A stretch of 64,000 nt of DNA, taken from the NCBI GenBank assembly GCA_024036415.1, contig JAMWET010000624.1, positions 422,501-486,500 of the forward strand. Reading direction: 5' to 3'. This DNA comes from Prochilodus magdalenae. Lineage: Eukaryota; Chordata; Actinopteri; Characiformes; Prochilodontidae. Positions 46,821-60,034 of this stretch are shown piece after piece; the first letter of the stretch is position 1, and every line of letters begins with the position of its first letter. The notes under the pieces are model-generated. The model was given only the letters and a program-made list of their open reading frames with translations. It was not told where the DNA came from and made no database searches. Both the position numbers and the translations under genes were made by a program.

Positions 46821-47004
46821 TTACTTGCTGTCCGGTCCAAAGATCTCCAGACACTCGATGAGCATGAACTCCACGATTTGATTCTGGTACACCATGTTGA
46901 CAGCCATGTTCCCGGCGTCCAGCTCCGGCCACATCAGAGTGGGTCCAAAAACAATACTGATGCCTTGGCTTGACATGAGGTTTTGCCGTGACTTTGTGAG
47001 AACT
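46821..47004 (-). CDS. arhgap15: ARHGAP15 last coding exon, end of RhoGAP domain
   Basis: ARHGAP15 is a Rac-directed GTPase-activating protein with an N-terminal PH domain and a C-terminal RhoGAP domain. On the minus strand this exon reads VLTKSRQNLMSSQGISIVFG, then PTLMWPELDAGNMAVNMVYQ, then NQIVEFMLIECLEIFGPDSK and TAA (46821-46823). The NLM..Q..SIVFGPTL segment is the conserved last core block of RhoGAP domains, and its Asn is one of the family's conserved catalytic-surface residues. VYQNQI and EIFG followed by a short acidic tail match the ARHGAP15 C-terminus. The acceptor CGCAG lies at 47005-47009 on the plus strand, read in reverse. The first base A completes the Arg codon begun by the exon at 60378. 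It is the convergent neighbour of GTDC1, with stop codons 15.9 kb apart. Confidence 0.93.
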
Positions 47005-47690
47005 CTGCGAAGAGAAAAAAAAAAGAGGGCATGTTACGGAGGAGTGATACCCACAAGCTCTTTATCACACTGCTGTTAAAGCTGTTCCCCGCTCCTGCTT
47101 TTCTCCAACAATAGTGTAATATGATTACTCGGTAGGAACAAACTCTTATGGGGTTCTCCGTTCATTTGCTAATGTGCTGTATATCCTGCCGTAAAATCTG
47201 CCCGGGGCATCAGGGATGGCCGGAGGACAGGGTGTACTTGAGGACTCGAGCTCGGCCTTTTTTGGAGGCATCTAAGGGGGCTTTTAGCGGGATCTCTGCG
47301 AGTTGAGGTTTGGCCAGGCCAGGAGACAATCAATACTGGGGTATTGGAGGACTGTTAGGAGGAGCCAGGATGGAGCCCTCAGGCTGTGTTATGGGTTGAG
47401 GCCTGGAAAGAGAGGGAGGGATTGTGGTGGAGGGCGGTGGGCCAAGTTGTCAATGGGATCATGACTAAGAGCTCTGAGGTGGGATGGAGCTTTAACATTC
47501 GGAGGGATGTTTCTTCGCAGTGCTGAAGCTATGAAAGGTACAGATTTAAAAACATACCCGGACTGTTCAGCGCTCTGTTGCACAAGCATTCGCAAGCTGG
47601 TGATGATCTATTGTTTGCATGGCTAAACTAGCTTCTCCACTAGATTACCCTTTTCTGCAGTCGGTCAGCATGTGGCAGTTTCCAGTCCTC
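47005..47690. other. ARHGAP15 intron, unique sequence
   Basis: No other exon is needed here, because the two ARHGAP15 exons join directly. The sequence is unique; no repeat family was recognised. Confidence 0.5.
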
Positions 47691-48425
47691 CAATGGAATG
47701 GCCGCTAGGCCAGTGTGTCTTAATCCGATCAGCCTGGATTACAGGGTCCACATTTTTGTGCTATCCCAATGTCCTGCAAGTTGGGTTGGACCAAAATTGC
47801 GGATTTTCTGAGGGACCTTGATGGACAGTTTGGGAGCCACTGCCCTCGTTTCCTTTTTACCAGCAGAATGGAATTGGACTCGTTTTTTTCTGCTATGACC
47901 AAAAGGGCTGTAGTACTCAATCCAGTCAATCCAGATTAGATGATCCAACCTAGATTAGATTATCCAACCCAGACATTTCTGAGGGCCCTTGATGTCCAGT
48001 TTGGGCAACCACTGCCCTACCGGTATCAGAATAGGAATGGACTTTGATATTTTTGGCTTTCCTCTGATAGAATGGCCACTAGGGCAGCTATTCTCAATCC
48101 AATCAATCCAGATTAGACACTCACATTTCTGTGCTATTCCTATGTGCTCCAAAAATGTAGACTATCTGAGGGACCCTGATGGACAGTTTAGGAACCACTG
48201 CCCTGATGGGCTCTGATGTTTTTTGCTTTTATAAGCAAGTTAAATATTACATTCATAGGATGGAATGGTCACTAGTGGAGTGGTTCTCAATCCGATCAAT
48301 CCAGATTAGACAATCTACCTCATGGTTCTATGCCTATAGGTTGGGTTGGACCAAAAATTTGATCTTTCCGAGGGTCACTGGTTCTCAATCTGATCAATCC
48401 AGATTAGACAATCTACCCTGTCCTA
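47691..48425. repeat. Degraded tandem repeat, about 160-250 bp unit
   Basis: Blocks GAATGGCCACTAGGGCAG, TTCTCAATCCGATCAATCCA, GATTAGACAATCTACC, GGTTGGGTTGGACCAAAA and GGGACCTTGATGGACAGTTT recur three to four times in order with indels. The core resembles the fish TTCTCAATCCGGTCC-type DNA transposon repeat, apparently duplicated in tandem. Confidence 0.75.
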
Positions 48426-50029
48426 CAGTGCTACAGGTTTTTATATTATTTAATAATATTAATATTATTTCCCCATAACTGATTAACTATGACGTTATTG
48501 GCTCTCTGCATGTAAAATGTTGAGCTGCTAGCTAGCTAGCAATGGAGGGAGGAAACACTTTTCCTAAATGTTGACATCCTCAGGAAAGATTCCAGTTCAC
48601 TTCCTGTTTCGTATACTGCTCACATTTCTACCACACTGTTTTCCATCGGCTCTAAAAACTGCTGGGTAAAAGGTGCTGCACATCTTCCCTCGCTGTCAAG
48701 AGTGAGGCATCCATCAGGCGTCCCTACCAAACACGGAAGAATAATAATGCTGCCCGGTACAAGTTCCACCATGTTTATATGCCATGGAGACCCATTTAAT
48801 CGGAGCAACCTAACCTAAAAGGCCAAGTCAAGCACTCCCAATAATTCCCAGCTTAATGTGTATAATTAACCTCGGCCATTCGGTTTCCCCTGTACATCAC
48901 AGCCAGACACTCGTCCTGCCACCAGCATTTTAACCTAATTAGCAGGCCGTGATGTAAGGATCTCTGCTGCCATTGCTAATGGTTCGCTAATGATCTTAAA
49001 GAGAGAGAGGCTTCATTTCCGAAGCGATTTTTTAGAAACGTTAAAAATGAAGCCTTTTCTTCCTCCCCGCCTGATCCTGGAGTATTCTTTGGTAATTATA
49101 TCATTATAGTACCGCCGTCCTCATGGTCCCGACCACGATCTGTAATCGAATGAACTGGGGTAAAGTCATATGGAAGCTTTAATGACTTTATTACTATTGA
49201 ATGACCATTGAAATAATCGCATTTAATGTACTCCATATATGCGTGCTTGTTTGTTTCACGTCAAGGCTTAAAGCGTCTGGAACCATCTTCCTTTTCCTGG
49301 CACACACGAAGCAGCAACGCTACAGCGAAACGGGCTCATTAGACCGTATCAGTCCACCGCGAGCCCGGGGAACAAACTCTGGTGCCGGAGTCAGTACTAG
49401 GCTCCGCCGGTGGCTATCTTGACTGCGCTATGCTCGGCCGAATCCGACAAATCGCTGATACCCCCGTACATAAGCCGACGTGCACGGCTCAAGATGCCAA
49501 TGGTTATTAATTAGCATCTCATTTGCGAGCGGGGCTTGACGTGAAATGGAGGAATGGTGCACAATACCCGGTCCCCCCTTCCCATCCCATCCCACCCCCA
49601 CCTCGCCTAGGAGGCTACTGCTAATTGGGTCAGGCTCGTTGGTCCTTAAGGACGGGACGAATAATAAATTGAGGTGGGATGGGGCGCGGGGAAGGGGCAT
49701 CGCTCCAAGGTTTAAACTGTGTCGTTTTCATCGTGTTATTAGCAAATGGCCTCAGCTGAGAAAAGACCAGCCAGTGCCGCAGTGGAGGAGACGCCGGCGT
49801 CAGCGGTGGTGGCGTGTACTGGTCTGGTTTCATGTAGTGTTTACATTTAAATGTGGAGATTTTGTGTAGAACTTGAATAGAGTTTCAGTTGTTTTCAGAA
49901 CTGGAGTTTTTGAGATTGATTGAAAGCTACAGAGAACATGGGACTCCTAACAACCACCTGGGACACCCACCAAAACTGTTCCCAAAGAGTTGTGTATAAT
50001 ATTATATATGCATAAAGTATACAACCTCA

Positions 50030-50240
50030 CTGGACTGAAACATAGCCTATAACACCTCCACCAGCACTAGTACTGGACAAGGTTCTGGATGTAGCCACAT
50101 CAGTGTTCAGACGCTCTTATGTCAAAGAATTGGTCGGGATTTGGTGGGTGCCTTCCCTGTCACAATTCCATAAAGAACTGGATTGAATTCCCTGTAGACT
50201 GGGATTTTAGCCACTGCTGGTAGACCCATATGATTTAATA
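50030..50240. repeat. Dispersed repeat D, copy 2
   Basis: CTGGATGTAGCCACATCAGT, GTTCAGACGCTCTTATGTCA and TGGGATTTTAGCCACTGCTG match 57540-57600 directly and 59418-59460 in reverse. The element is probably an old DNA transposon. Confidence 0.65.
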
Positions 50241-51289
50241 CCTATTAATTATAATATCATAATTATAAATAATTTGAATGATAATTATTCTAATTAATTT
50301 TTTAAGGTGTCTAAAGTGTCTGGTTAGTCCTGTATGTGTGCTTTCTGTCAGTGATGATTTTCCACACAAATAATTCATCATCTAAATTAGAGCTGGGCTA
50401 ATAGATCCGCACGCCAATATTATTGAGCCATATGAGCTAATTGCACATAAACTGGTATTGGCGTTTATACTGTTGGACAAGTGGTGATAAAAAAAAAATG
50501 GAAAGATGGAAGATAGAACCTTTAGCGATAGTACGAGTGGTGTTGTTTCATAGTCTGTCCATCAGAGAGCAATTCCCTTTACCCTACAATGAGTACAACA
50601 GAGTACCCTACAATGGAGATCATTTGCATTCACATTATGTTGATAATTGTCACGTGACATACATCAAATTTATCCCCATCACTTTTTCTTTTCATCTAAA
50701 GAAGCCTGGCAACATCAATCAGCCATGTCAGGTTTAGCCGCAGTATGGTGATGTCCAGTACTGTCATGCTAACCTCAGAATTAGCCTACGTTTAACAAGA
50801 CGGTAGTTCTGAAGGTTAAGCTGCTAATAAACTTGACTGTAGATGTATTTATTAAAAAGTGACTGTAGCAAGTTCTAGCTCACAGCAGGTTATAGTGCTG
50901 TTGAGGTTCCCACAGAGCTAGCTAATGCTGTTTATTAGTGGAAGCCATTAATGCTAATATAGTATTCAACTTATTCTGACCAGATGAAGGTCTGTAGTAA
51001 CAGTCGAAGTATTGAGGAGTATTAAAGAGTAGCTTTTATGCTTTTCTGTTTGTTCTCTGTCCTTTAGAGTGTTAAATAAATTCTGCTACAGGTAAACGTT
51101 CTGCAAGTTCTAAAGCCCGAAGTACAAGCAAAAGGAGAAACTCGCTTCAACAGAACCCACTTTTCTCAGCTGCCTGAAACACCTTGTTGGAATTCCAGTT
51201 GTTTTCTGTGTTACCTGGTGACATCATCTCGTAACACAGTCCTTATTGCCCGCCCACCAGCAAGATAGACACACCCTAAACAACGCACT

Positions 51290-51580
51290 TAGAGCTAAAT
51301 CAGTAAGAACTGACCACATCCCTGAAACGTCCTGGTTCAGTCCAGCCTTCTAAGGTGGATCTACCTGCTTGTTCTACCAGACTTTCAGGGTCGGACTCTG
51401 GCTCAAACTGAGTCAGCGTAACCGACACCACTATTAGAACAGCCGTAGCGGTGTAAGGCTGAAACTTGTAGCATAATGCTGCTCTGGCAGGTAACCAACT
51501 AGAACACAGTGGGTGAGCTGACCAATCAGAGCACACTGGGGACTTATTGGGAGGCGGGGCTTAAAGACACAGGAGTGTTT
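51290..51580 (-). repeat. Dispersed repeat E, copy 2
   Basis: In reverse orientation GTGCTCTGATTGGTCAGCTC, ACCCACTGTG and CCAGAGTCCGACCCTG parallel 23950-24040. This copy extends further than the first and has the same flanking TTTAGCTCT block. Confidence 0.55.
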
Positions 51581-53254
51581 TAAACAGGTGAATACCCATG
51601 TACAGTATGAGAACATATGGTGTTATGGGAGAACTGAAGCATGTAAATCTATTCTAGCAGACCCTGAAACTTTATGATTTTGGATATTATGATTAATAAT
51701 CAATATCCTGAATTATGCGTGTTGAAAATGAGCAATGCTATAACAAATGGCAAATTACATTTCCTCAATATTCCTTCCGTGCGGCTTTCATTGTGCATAG
51801 ACGGGAGGGCAAACAGATTTAGAACCAAAGTATACGTCTAGAGTCCAACACACATCAGTAAACATCCCCATGTGGAAGGATCAGAGATCAGAATCGACTC
51901 ATGGATGAAGAACAGCAATTCCGTGGCATCCAGTGTGAAGAAGCAGCCCTTGGAAAAAAAGGAATGTGGGACCTTCATGGTCACTTCCTTTTTCGAACAA
52001 ATGTTGCAAGCGTGTTGACTCGTCGTTCGCTGGCGCTCGCTGCTTCAGCGTTTGAAACACCAGACGCAGATGAGAGGAGAAGGTTTTATTTTGGCTTTCC
52101 TGATCAGCTAACTCTCACCGCAGAGGTCGCTCCAGGTTTCTTTTCCACCCCAGCGCGAGGGGAACCTTGAATTACCGACGAAAAAGCCAAAACCTACCGT
52201 CTTTTAAATCACTTGCGGCAAATGGGAAATATGAGTGGTGGTGACAAAAACACCCACAAAAAGAGACGTAAATAGCATGGCTGAGTGAATGTAGGCTTGA
52301 GAAAGCCGGTTGCCTTGACCACATCATCACAATGCAAGTACACAACTGCTTTATTGAATACAGGCCCCACGGGCCAGAGGAAAAAAGGAACATTGGTTCC
52401 ACACGGGCATACCGTGTGCCCACAACAAAGGGCCTCCGACTTCACAAGCCTCTCCGCCACTCCTCGACGGCTCGAGCCAAGGAGTAAATGTAGCCCGCGA
52501 GGCAGGGATGTCTGCAAGGGCTCTTTTGTTAGCTTCAGTATACCTGTTGTGTTGAAGGAATACATCTGCCAGACATCCAAAGTGGCTCATAATGGATGAA
52601 GGCTAGCCGGTAGCACTTAGCGTTAGCTTACTGTATTATTTGCTGAGGTTCTAACTGCTTTGTTGGTGCTAGTATTAGTGTTTTAGGCTTTGAACTTCAA
52701 CAAACTTCAGTCGTGAAGCACCGCAGAGTTCAGACTCTCAAATAATTTGTTTTAATTTGGCATCAAACTTTATGGACTTTGGTGGCTGTTTTTGTTTATG
52801 TGTGTTTGCAATTGCCGTCCAACTAATTTAGCACTTAAGGGGTCACAAATCAGGGCAATGGTACATCTGTATCGACAGTTATGCTTGGAATGGTGACATG
52901 CCATCCGAATACCTAATGAAAACCAGTAAGCTTACGGAGCTGGGTTGACCATTTTTGGCTAGAACCACAAACAGCTGCAGGATGGTGGAGCCTATAGGAG
53001 CCTCTCACATCTGTCACACTGAGCCTTATAGAGATTACATACCCACTTACATACAGACATGTTAGCAACCACCCGGAACACTGTACTAACAGTCTAGCAA
53101 TACACTCTGAATAAAGGTCCTTAAATGGACTTTGGCAAATGAAATGTTTTTTATACAGAACCGGGAACACTGAAAGAACCCTTTGCGTGTTTATTACGGT
53201 TCTTCGCATCACAAAAGTGTTCTTCAGATTAATCAAGAATGTGCTGTAGATGGT

Positions 53255-55832
53255 GCACTTTTATACTACACCTACTACTCTAATGAGTACACTTCTATAC
53301 CTCACCTACTACACTAATGACTGCACTTCTATACTTCACCTACTACACTAATGCCTACACTTCTATACCTCACCTACTACACTAATGCCTACACTTCTAT
53401 ACCTCACCTACTACACTAATGACTGCACTTCTATACTCCACCTACTACACTAATGACTGCACTTCCATACTTCACCTACTACACTAATGAACTCACTTCT
53501 GTACTCACCTATTACACTAATGACTACACTTCTATACTCCAAATACTACACTAATGAGTACACTTCTATACTTAACCTACTACACTAATGAGTACACTTC
53601 TATACTACACTAATGATCACACTTCTATACTTCACCTTCTACACTAATGAGTACACTTCTATACCTCACCTACTACACTAATGACTGCACTTCTATACTT
53701 CACCTACTACACTAATGACTACACTTCTATACTCCAAATACTACACTAATGAGTACACTTCTATACTTAACCTACTACACTAATGAGTACACTTCTATAC
53801 TACACCTACTACACTAATGATCACACTTCTATACTTCACCTATTACACTAATGACTACACTTCTATACTCCAAATACTACACTAATGAGTACACCACTAT
53901 ACTTCACCTACTACACTAATGAGTACACTTCTATACTTCACCTACTACACTAATGAACTCACTTCTATACTTAACCTACTACACTAATGAGTACACTTCT
54001 ATACTACACCTACTACACTAATGATCACACTTCTATACTTCACCTTCTACACTAATGAGTACACTTCTATACCTCACCTACTACACTAATGACTGCACTT
54101 CTATACTTCACCTACTACACTAATGAGTACACTTCTATACTTCACCTACTACACTAATGATCACACTTCTATACTTCACCTACTACACTAATGAGTATAC
54201 TTCTATACTTCACCTACTACACTAATGACTGCACTTCTATACTTCACCTACTACACTAATGACCACTCTTCTATACTTCACCTACTACACTAATGAGTAT
54301 ACTTCTATACTTCACCTACTACACTAATGACTGCACTTCTTACCTACTACAACTCTGAATGCCTACTTCTATACGCTCACCTACTACACTAATGATGCAC
54401 CTTTCTTATACTCCACCTACTCTAATGACTGCACTTTCTATACTTTCACCTACTACACTAATGAGTACTACTTCTATACTTCACCTACTACACTAATGAG
54501 TACACTTTCTATACTTCACCTACTACACTAATGAGTACACTTTCTATAACTCCACCTACTACATAATGAGTACACTTCTACTAACACCACTACACTAATG
54601 ATCACACTTCTATACTTCACCTTCTACACTAATGAGTACACTTCTATACCTCACCTACTACACTAATGACTGCACTTCTATACTTCATCTACTACACTAA
54701 TGAGTACACTTCTATACTTCACCTACTACACTAATGAACTCACTTCTATACTTCACCTACTACACTAATGACTACACTTCTATACTTCACCTTCTACTCT
54801 AATGAGTACACTTCTATACCTCACCTACTACACTAATGACTGCACTTCTATACTTCACCTACTACACTAATGAGTATACTTCTATACTTCACCTACTACA
54901 CTAATGACTGCACTTCTATACTTCACCTAGTACACTAATGATCACACTTCTATACTACACCTACTGCACTAATGAGTACACTTCTATACTTCACCTACTA
55001 CACTAATGACTACACTTCTATACTACAAATACTACACTAATGACTACACTTCTATACTTAACTTACTACACTAATGAGTACACTTCTATACTTCACCTAC
55101 TACACTAATGACTACACTTCTATACTACAAATACTACACTAATGACTACACTTCTATACTTAACCTACTACACTAATGAACTCACTTCTATACCTCACCT
55201 ACTACACTAATGACTACACTTCTATACTACAAATACTACACTAATGACTACACTTCTATACTTAACTTACTACACTAATGAGTACACTTCTATACTACAC
55301 CTACTACACTAATGATCACACTTCTATACTACACCTACTACACTAATGAGTATACTTCTATATTTCACCTACTATACTACTGATCACACTTTTTTACTTC
55401 ACCTACTACACTTATGAACTCACTTCTATACTTCACCTACTACACTAATGAACATACTACTATACTTCACCTACTACACTAATGACTACACTTCTATACT
55501 TCACCTACTACACTAATGAACTTACTACTATACTTCACCTACTACACTAATGAGTACACTACTATACTTCACCTACTACACTAATGACTACACTTCTATA
55601 CTCCATCTACTACACTAATGAGTATACTTCTATACTCCACCTACTACACTAATGACTACACTTCTATACTCCACCTACTACACTAATGACTACACTTCTA
55701 TACCCTACCTGCTACACTAATGACTACACCTCTATACCCTACCTGCTACACTAATGACTACACCTATATACTCCACCTACTACACTAATGACTACACTTC
55801 TATACCCTACCTGCTACACTAATGAGCACACT
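53255..55832. repeat. Large minisatellite, 34 bp unit, about 75 copies
   Basis: The unit is CACTTCTATACTTCACCTAC plus TACACTAATGAGTA. Unit variants (GACTGCAC, GATCACAC, GAACTCAC, CTCCAAATAC) recur in blocks, so longer higher-order repeats are present (for example 53500-53840 resembles 53690-53890). It fills 2.6 kb of the ARHGAP15 intron. A noisy patch lies at 54335-54600. Confidence 0.97.
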
Positions 55833-57429
55833 TCTACAGTGAGTGGTGGGTAATTCACAGATTCCAATTTCTTTTAAGGTATTATCTACAAATGGATGCA
55901 GATAGCTGGTTTTCCCAAGCAGCTGAATTGGTTTTACTGGGATACACACTTGTATATAGAGGATTAGGTACGTATATGGAAGGTTTGGCCAAAGTAGATG
56001 TTGTTGTTGGTTTACTTGGTGTAAATAAGTGAACACATCCTCCACAGAGAGCACACTTCTGCACATTATGATGCACAATAGCTGTTTATTTGCGCCCAGT
56101 CTCTGATTAACCACACATTCCTCATGCTTACTCATGTGAGAGCTGTCCTTAAACCCAGAGAGGGGGGGAAACAGACCAGCGAGAAGAACAAAACTCCAGA
56201 AAGTGAGAGTGATGCATAAACTGCACCACATCAGTCACTCTGGGTGTGGCCTCATAAAGCTCAGGGTTCCCCACTTTCTCAAACAGTGGCGGAGAGGGCT
56301 GGTCGACTGCAGCTAAAGAGATGGGACAGACTTGGTGGCACTGCAGGGATTTTCAGTGTCACCGCAAGTTCCACTTTAACAGGCTTTCAGTCAGCAAAAT
56401 AAAAGTTCAGTGGATTATCTAAGGTCGCCATTCAAAGAATTTATGGTAATGCTTTTTGCGTGTGCTCTCGTACGACTGGAGGGGATTCGAAATGTAAATT
56501 GTGCAATGCTGATTCCTGACGGGCTCACTGTTCATTAGAACATAATAACCTTTGGCTACAAATGCAGTAAATCTACCGAGTCTGCTTTCGCATTTGCTTC
56601 GTAAATCTGTTGTCCGGTTCTCAATTAAATACATAAGGAGTCATTAAGCTGTCATTAAAGGAGCGGTATGTAAGATTTCTTTTTGTTTAGAACATTCCAT
56701 GATTGACCAGCATTTTCAACAGGATGTGAGGAATAAGCAGTTGTGACGGTGTGTCCCCTTGGAGTTAGCAAGATGACCAGCTATCCTCGAGCCATCCTGT
56801 CTTGCAATACCACAGTGTACCTGAAGAGGTGATAGTGAGTAGCGCTGTAGCAGTGGAGTCAGTCCAACATGAGGAGATGATGGTGTATTCTAACCTCCTA
56901 TCAGTCATGTTGAAGGTCCTGATTAGATCATTAAAGGCAGGTAAACAATGAAAGGTGCAGTAGACACCATGACGGCTCAAGCTCTTCGTGACCAACCGCC
57001 TCCGCCACCACCGTCACCTACTCTCAGCAAGAAACCACATTCAGCAGCTAACAAACGAAGTGACAAGCCGATGGTGCTGCATTCCACTGCTGGAGAAGAA
57101 AGGGAGGAAGTCACAGTGTTCCTTCTTAACTGGTGGCTGTTAATGCTAACACTGAGAAGGAGGGAGTGTGCATTCCCTTGTTTCTTATGACAGGAGTGGA
57201 CACCACAGCTTTCTGGAGATATACGTTGCCCCCTATTGTTTGGAGTATGAATTTGACCGGTTGGAGCATCTTAAGAACTGCTCCTACATTGGCTGAAACC
57301 TGGTCTCCAGTCTTGAGACCATATAGTAGAAGTCTTTGTCTCATCTCAGTCTTATTTCTGTCTCAAGGTGAACTCGGAAATGGTTATTGCTGAGGCGATG
57401 CTGGAACTTATAGTGTATTATAAGATGTA
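55833..57429. other. ARHGAP15 intron, no gene recognised
   Basis: The sequence appears unique. Short open frames on both strands (for example 55800-56231 on the minus strand) begin inside or next to the minisatellite and show no domain. Confidence 0.45.
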
Positions 57430-57712
57430 ATAACCTCACCAGACCAAAAATGAGTCACCTGCGACTGAAGTGCACTTAACAGCATGTAATACCTCCACAG
57501 GCACCAGTAACAGCTGTGACTGTATTGGGCATGGACTGGACAAGTTTCTGGATGTGGGCCACATCAATGCTAAAACACCCTTACATCAAAGAAGTGGTCA
57601 GTTGGTCCAGATTTGGGGGGCCTTCCCTGCCGTTTATCTGGTTGTTCCAGGTCATCCCATAGATCTCCAAGAGGATTCAAATTTTGGAGGATTTTGTGGG
57701 CCAGTCCGGATG
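57430..57712. repeat. Dispersed repeat D, copy 3
   Basis: The longest copy of this family. It has CAGCTGTGACTG, GGACTGGACAAGTTTCTGGA, GGGCCACATCAATGC and GATTCAAATTTTGGAGGATT. Its right end is joined directly to a tRNA-derived SINE. Confidence 0.65.
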
Positions 57713-57934
57713 TGGTTAGTGTGGCTCAGTGGTTAACACCACGACCCACCTTAAAGACACCATCCCATGTGGGAGATGGGGGTTCGAATCCCAATCTGAG
57801 TAGCAAATGCTGAGCTACACCAATAAGGGTCCCTGGGCAAGACTCCTAACTCTGCACTGGCCTAATAGTAAAAAACGGATGACCTTGTAAGTCACTCTGG
57901 ATAAGAGAGTCAGCTAAATGCCTAAGATGTAAAT
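57713..57934 (+). mobile_element. tRNA-derived SINE with L2-type tail
   Basis: The A box is in GTGGCTCAGTGGTTAACACC and the B box is GGTTCGAATCC at 57781-57791. The body has CTGAGCTACACCAATAAGGG and the tail CACTCTGGATAAGAGAGTCA + GCTAAATGCC, the L2-type stem-loop. Confidence 0.92.
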
Positions 57935-58199
57935 GTTGGGATGCTCCTGAATGTTCATCCTGTCAGTCATTCACATTTGTAGCCATGAGAACTGTCGTCT
58001 TGGAATACTGGGATTAGGAATGTTATGTTCATTGGCAAGATGTTGAGCAAAAGGCAGAACCTCATTGGTCCAGCAGCTAAGTTTGGGTACTGTGGTTCAA
58101 ACTCACTGTCACCTCCACCAAAGGACCACCCAATCCTCCCAATGACACCACCCCCGGAATATCTCAGAGGGGACTCATGTTTTGTCCAGGAAGCTTATA

Positions 58200-58230
58200 T
58201 ATCCATATTTACATATACAGTGTATATATA

Positions 58231-58286
<56 letters not shown>

Positions 58287-58312
58287 TGTATGTATATATG
58301 TGTGTGTGTGTG
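58200..58312. repeat. TA and TG dinucleotide microsatellite
   Basis: A TATATACAGTGTATATATAC lead-in is followed by about 25 TA units and then a short TG run. Confidence 0.97.
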
Positions 58313-60034
58313 TGAGTGTCCCAGTCTTGGAATTCCCCTTAGTGGCAGCATATGCTACAATAATGTTACCCGATAATGAGAATGATTTCACCCAATGATG
58401 AAGGAATATGAAATGATTCCATAAAAATCAACATATTTATCTGTATATATCGTGATTGAAGCATTTACTGACTGCCTCTATCTCACTGGAGCTGTGTGAT
58501 TGGGGAGACCTGGCATACGCAACCAAACAGACTTTAGCACTAGAGCCAAAGGGCATGTTCCATTGGGGGATGCGGATGGAGGGGGGGCTCATCAATCTGA
58601 GATGAGTCTTCTGGCCCTCCTGTGCAGGGTGGTAAATGTGTAGAAGGGTAAAGTGGGATGGAACACCCCCCCTGGGAGATGGAGACTAGCCATATGGCCT
58701 ACTGACTGTGCCAGCTATGTTAGCATGGACAGGGACTTGAGCACTGTTCACATAAAAAAAGACCCTCCCGTTGGAGCCCATGCTGAGCTTTTCTGTGGAT
58801 GCTGCTTCTACTTTAGGCTTTTTCAGAAGGCATAAGCTCATGACCCACCATAGTTCAACTGATTAGGATTATATCTGGTAGATGCATTGATCCTTTCCTT
58901 CATGCATGGCTAATAGCGACAAGGAGAAGGTGGAACTGGAAGTTATATCACAGGTTGGTGCTTGAATGAACTTTAGGAAGGGTCATCTATAGACTAGCTT
59001 CAAAACTACACAAAGGGTTCTTTGTACAATGCTGTAGAAGAACCACAGTTGGTTCCCTAAACAGGGAACCATTTCTTGAGATGGTAGAATGCCATTAAAG
59101 GTTTAATGTAAGCTCACTAGACAAAATATCATTCACCTTGTGTGTTTAAGGTGGTAGTAACTTCAGGCTCCTGCAGATGGCGCTGCACAAGGATGACAGG
59201 GCTATAAATCCCTGTGGGGTGAGAGTGATGGGATCCATAGATTGGGAGGAGGTGGTACAGTGCAGGGAATGTCTCGTTCCATGTGTGGAAAATGGCTCCA
59301 GAGCAGATGTTAATGATTGGCTAAAAGGAGTGACTGCATGTGGGCGTGGCCAAAGACCATAGTGTGAAGGAAGCAGCTGAATCTGCAGGTGTGTGGAAGC
59401 AGCGTACGGTCATACGGGTCTACCAGCAGTGGCTAAAATCCCAGTCTACAGGGAACTCTCCTCGGAGATGTGCCAGGGAAGGCATCCACCAAATCTGGAC
59501 CAACTGAGCACTGCCCTGCATAGTTCCAGTTGCTATTCTTTGGTACCACACATCTGACCCAACACCAAGCCAATGTTAATACATTCACTACCTCAAGTTC
59601 TCTTTGAAGGGTAGACAGTCCGTACTGTCCTCTAATTGGTTCTACAATTGTTTTTTTCTTTCCTTTTTCCCTTTAGAAAACAAAACCACCAGTATCGCAC
59701 ATAGCACCTCTGTAGATATGACGGCATTCTCTTGACCCTTCACCCCGATGACCCTTAAACTCACACAAGGAAGTTAATGTTGATTGGTCAGCATGAAACA
59801 TGGAGTGTTTGCCAGTCTCCTGACCATAACACGCCAAGAATTTAAGCCATTATGGTTGTCTAACTTGACATAGTGAACATCACGAAGGCTAAAAACATCA
59901 TCAAGTCTGATCCTGGTGGCTGTCTGGCTAATTCAGAAGTCTTGCTTTGTGAGTTCTTGCTAGGTCTGCAGAGAATACCTGAAAGAATCTAGGACTGGTG
60001 TTAAACCCCCCTTAAAAACATTCTTCACCTCTAC
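58313..60034. other. ARHGAP15 intron; reversed piece of repeat D at 59360-59520
   Basis: GTCTACCAGCAGTGGCTAAA + ATCCCAGTCTACAGGGAA at 59425-59462 is the reverse complement of 50190-50230. No exon is visible elsewhere in the stretch. Confidence 0.5.

Larger units (their letters stand above)
48426..53254. other. ARHGAP15 intron, mostly unique; candidate noncoding element at 48830-49070
   Basis: No exon is supported. The stretch 48830-49070 has AATTCCCAGCTTAATGTGTA, ATTTTAACCTAATTAGCAGG and GCTAATGGTTCGCTAATGAT in balanced sequence and looks enhancer-like. Fragments of the mariner-like interior (49930-49980), repeat D (50030-50240) and repeat E (51290-51580) lie further right. Confidence 0.35.

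Noticed and set aside
51901..52170. Plus-strand frame of 89 codons with protein-like composition
   Set aside because: There is no recognised domain, no fit to ARHGAP15 (which is on the other strand) and no flanking splice evidence.
53255..55832. Possible CRISPR-like array because of the 34 bp period
   Set aside because: There are no distinct spacers between constant repeats; the whole unit is repeated, and the host is a vertebrate.
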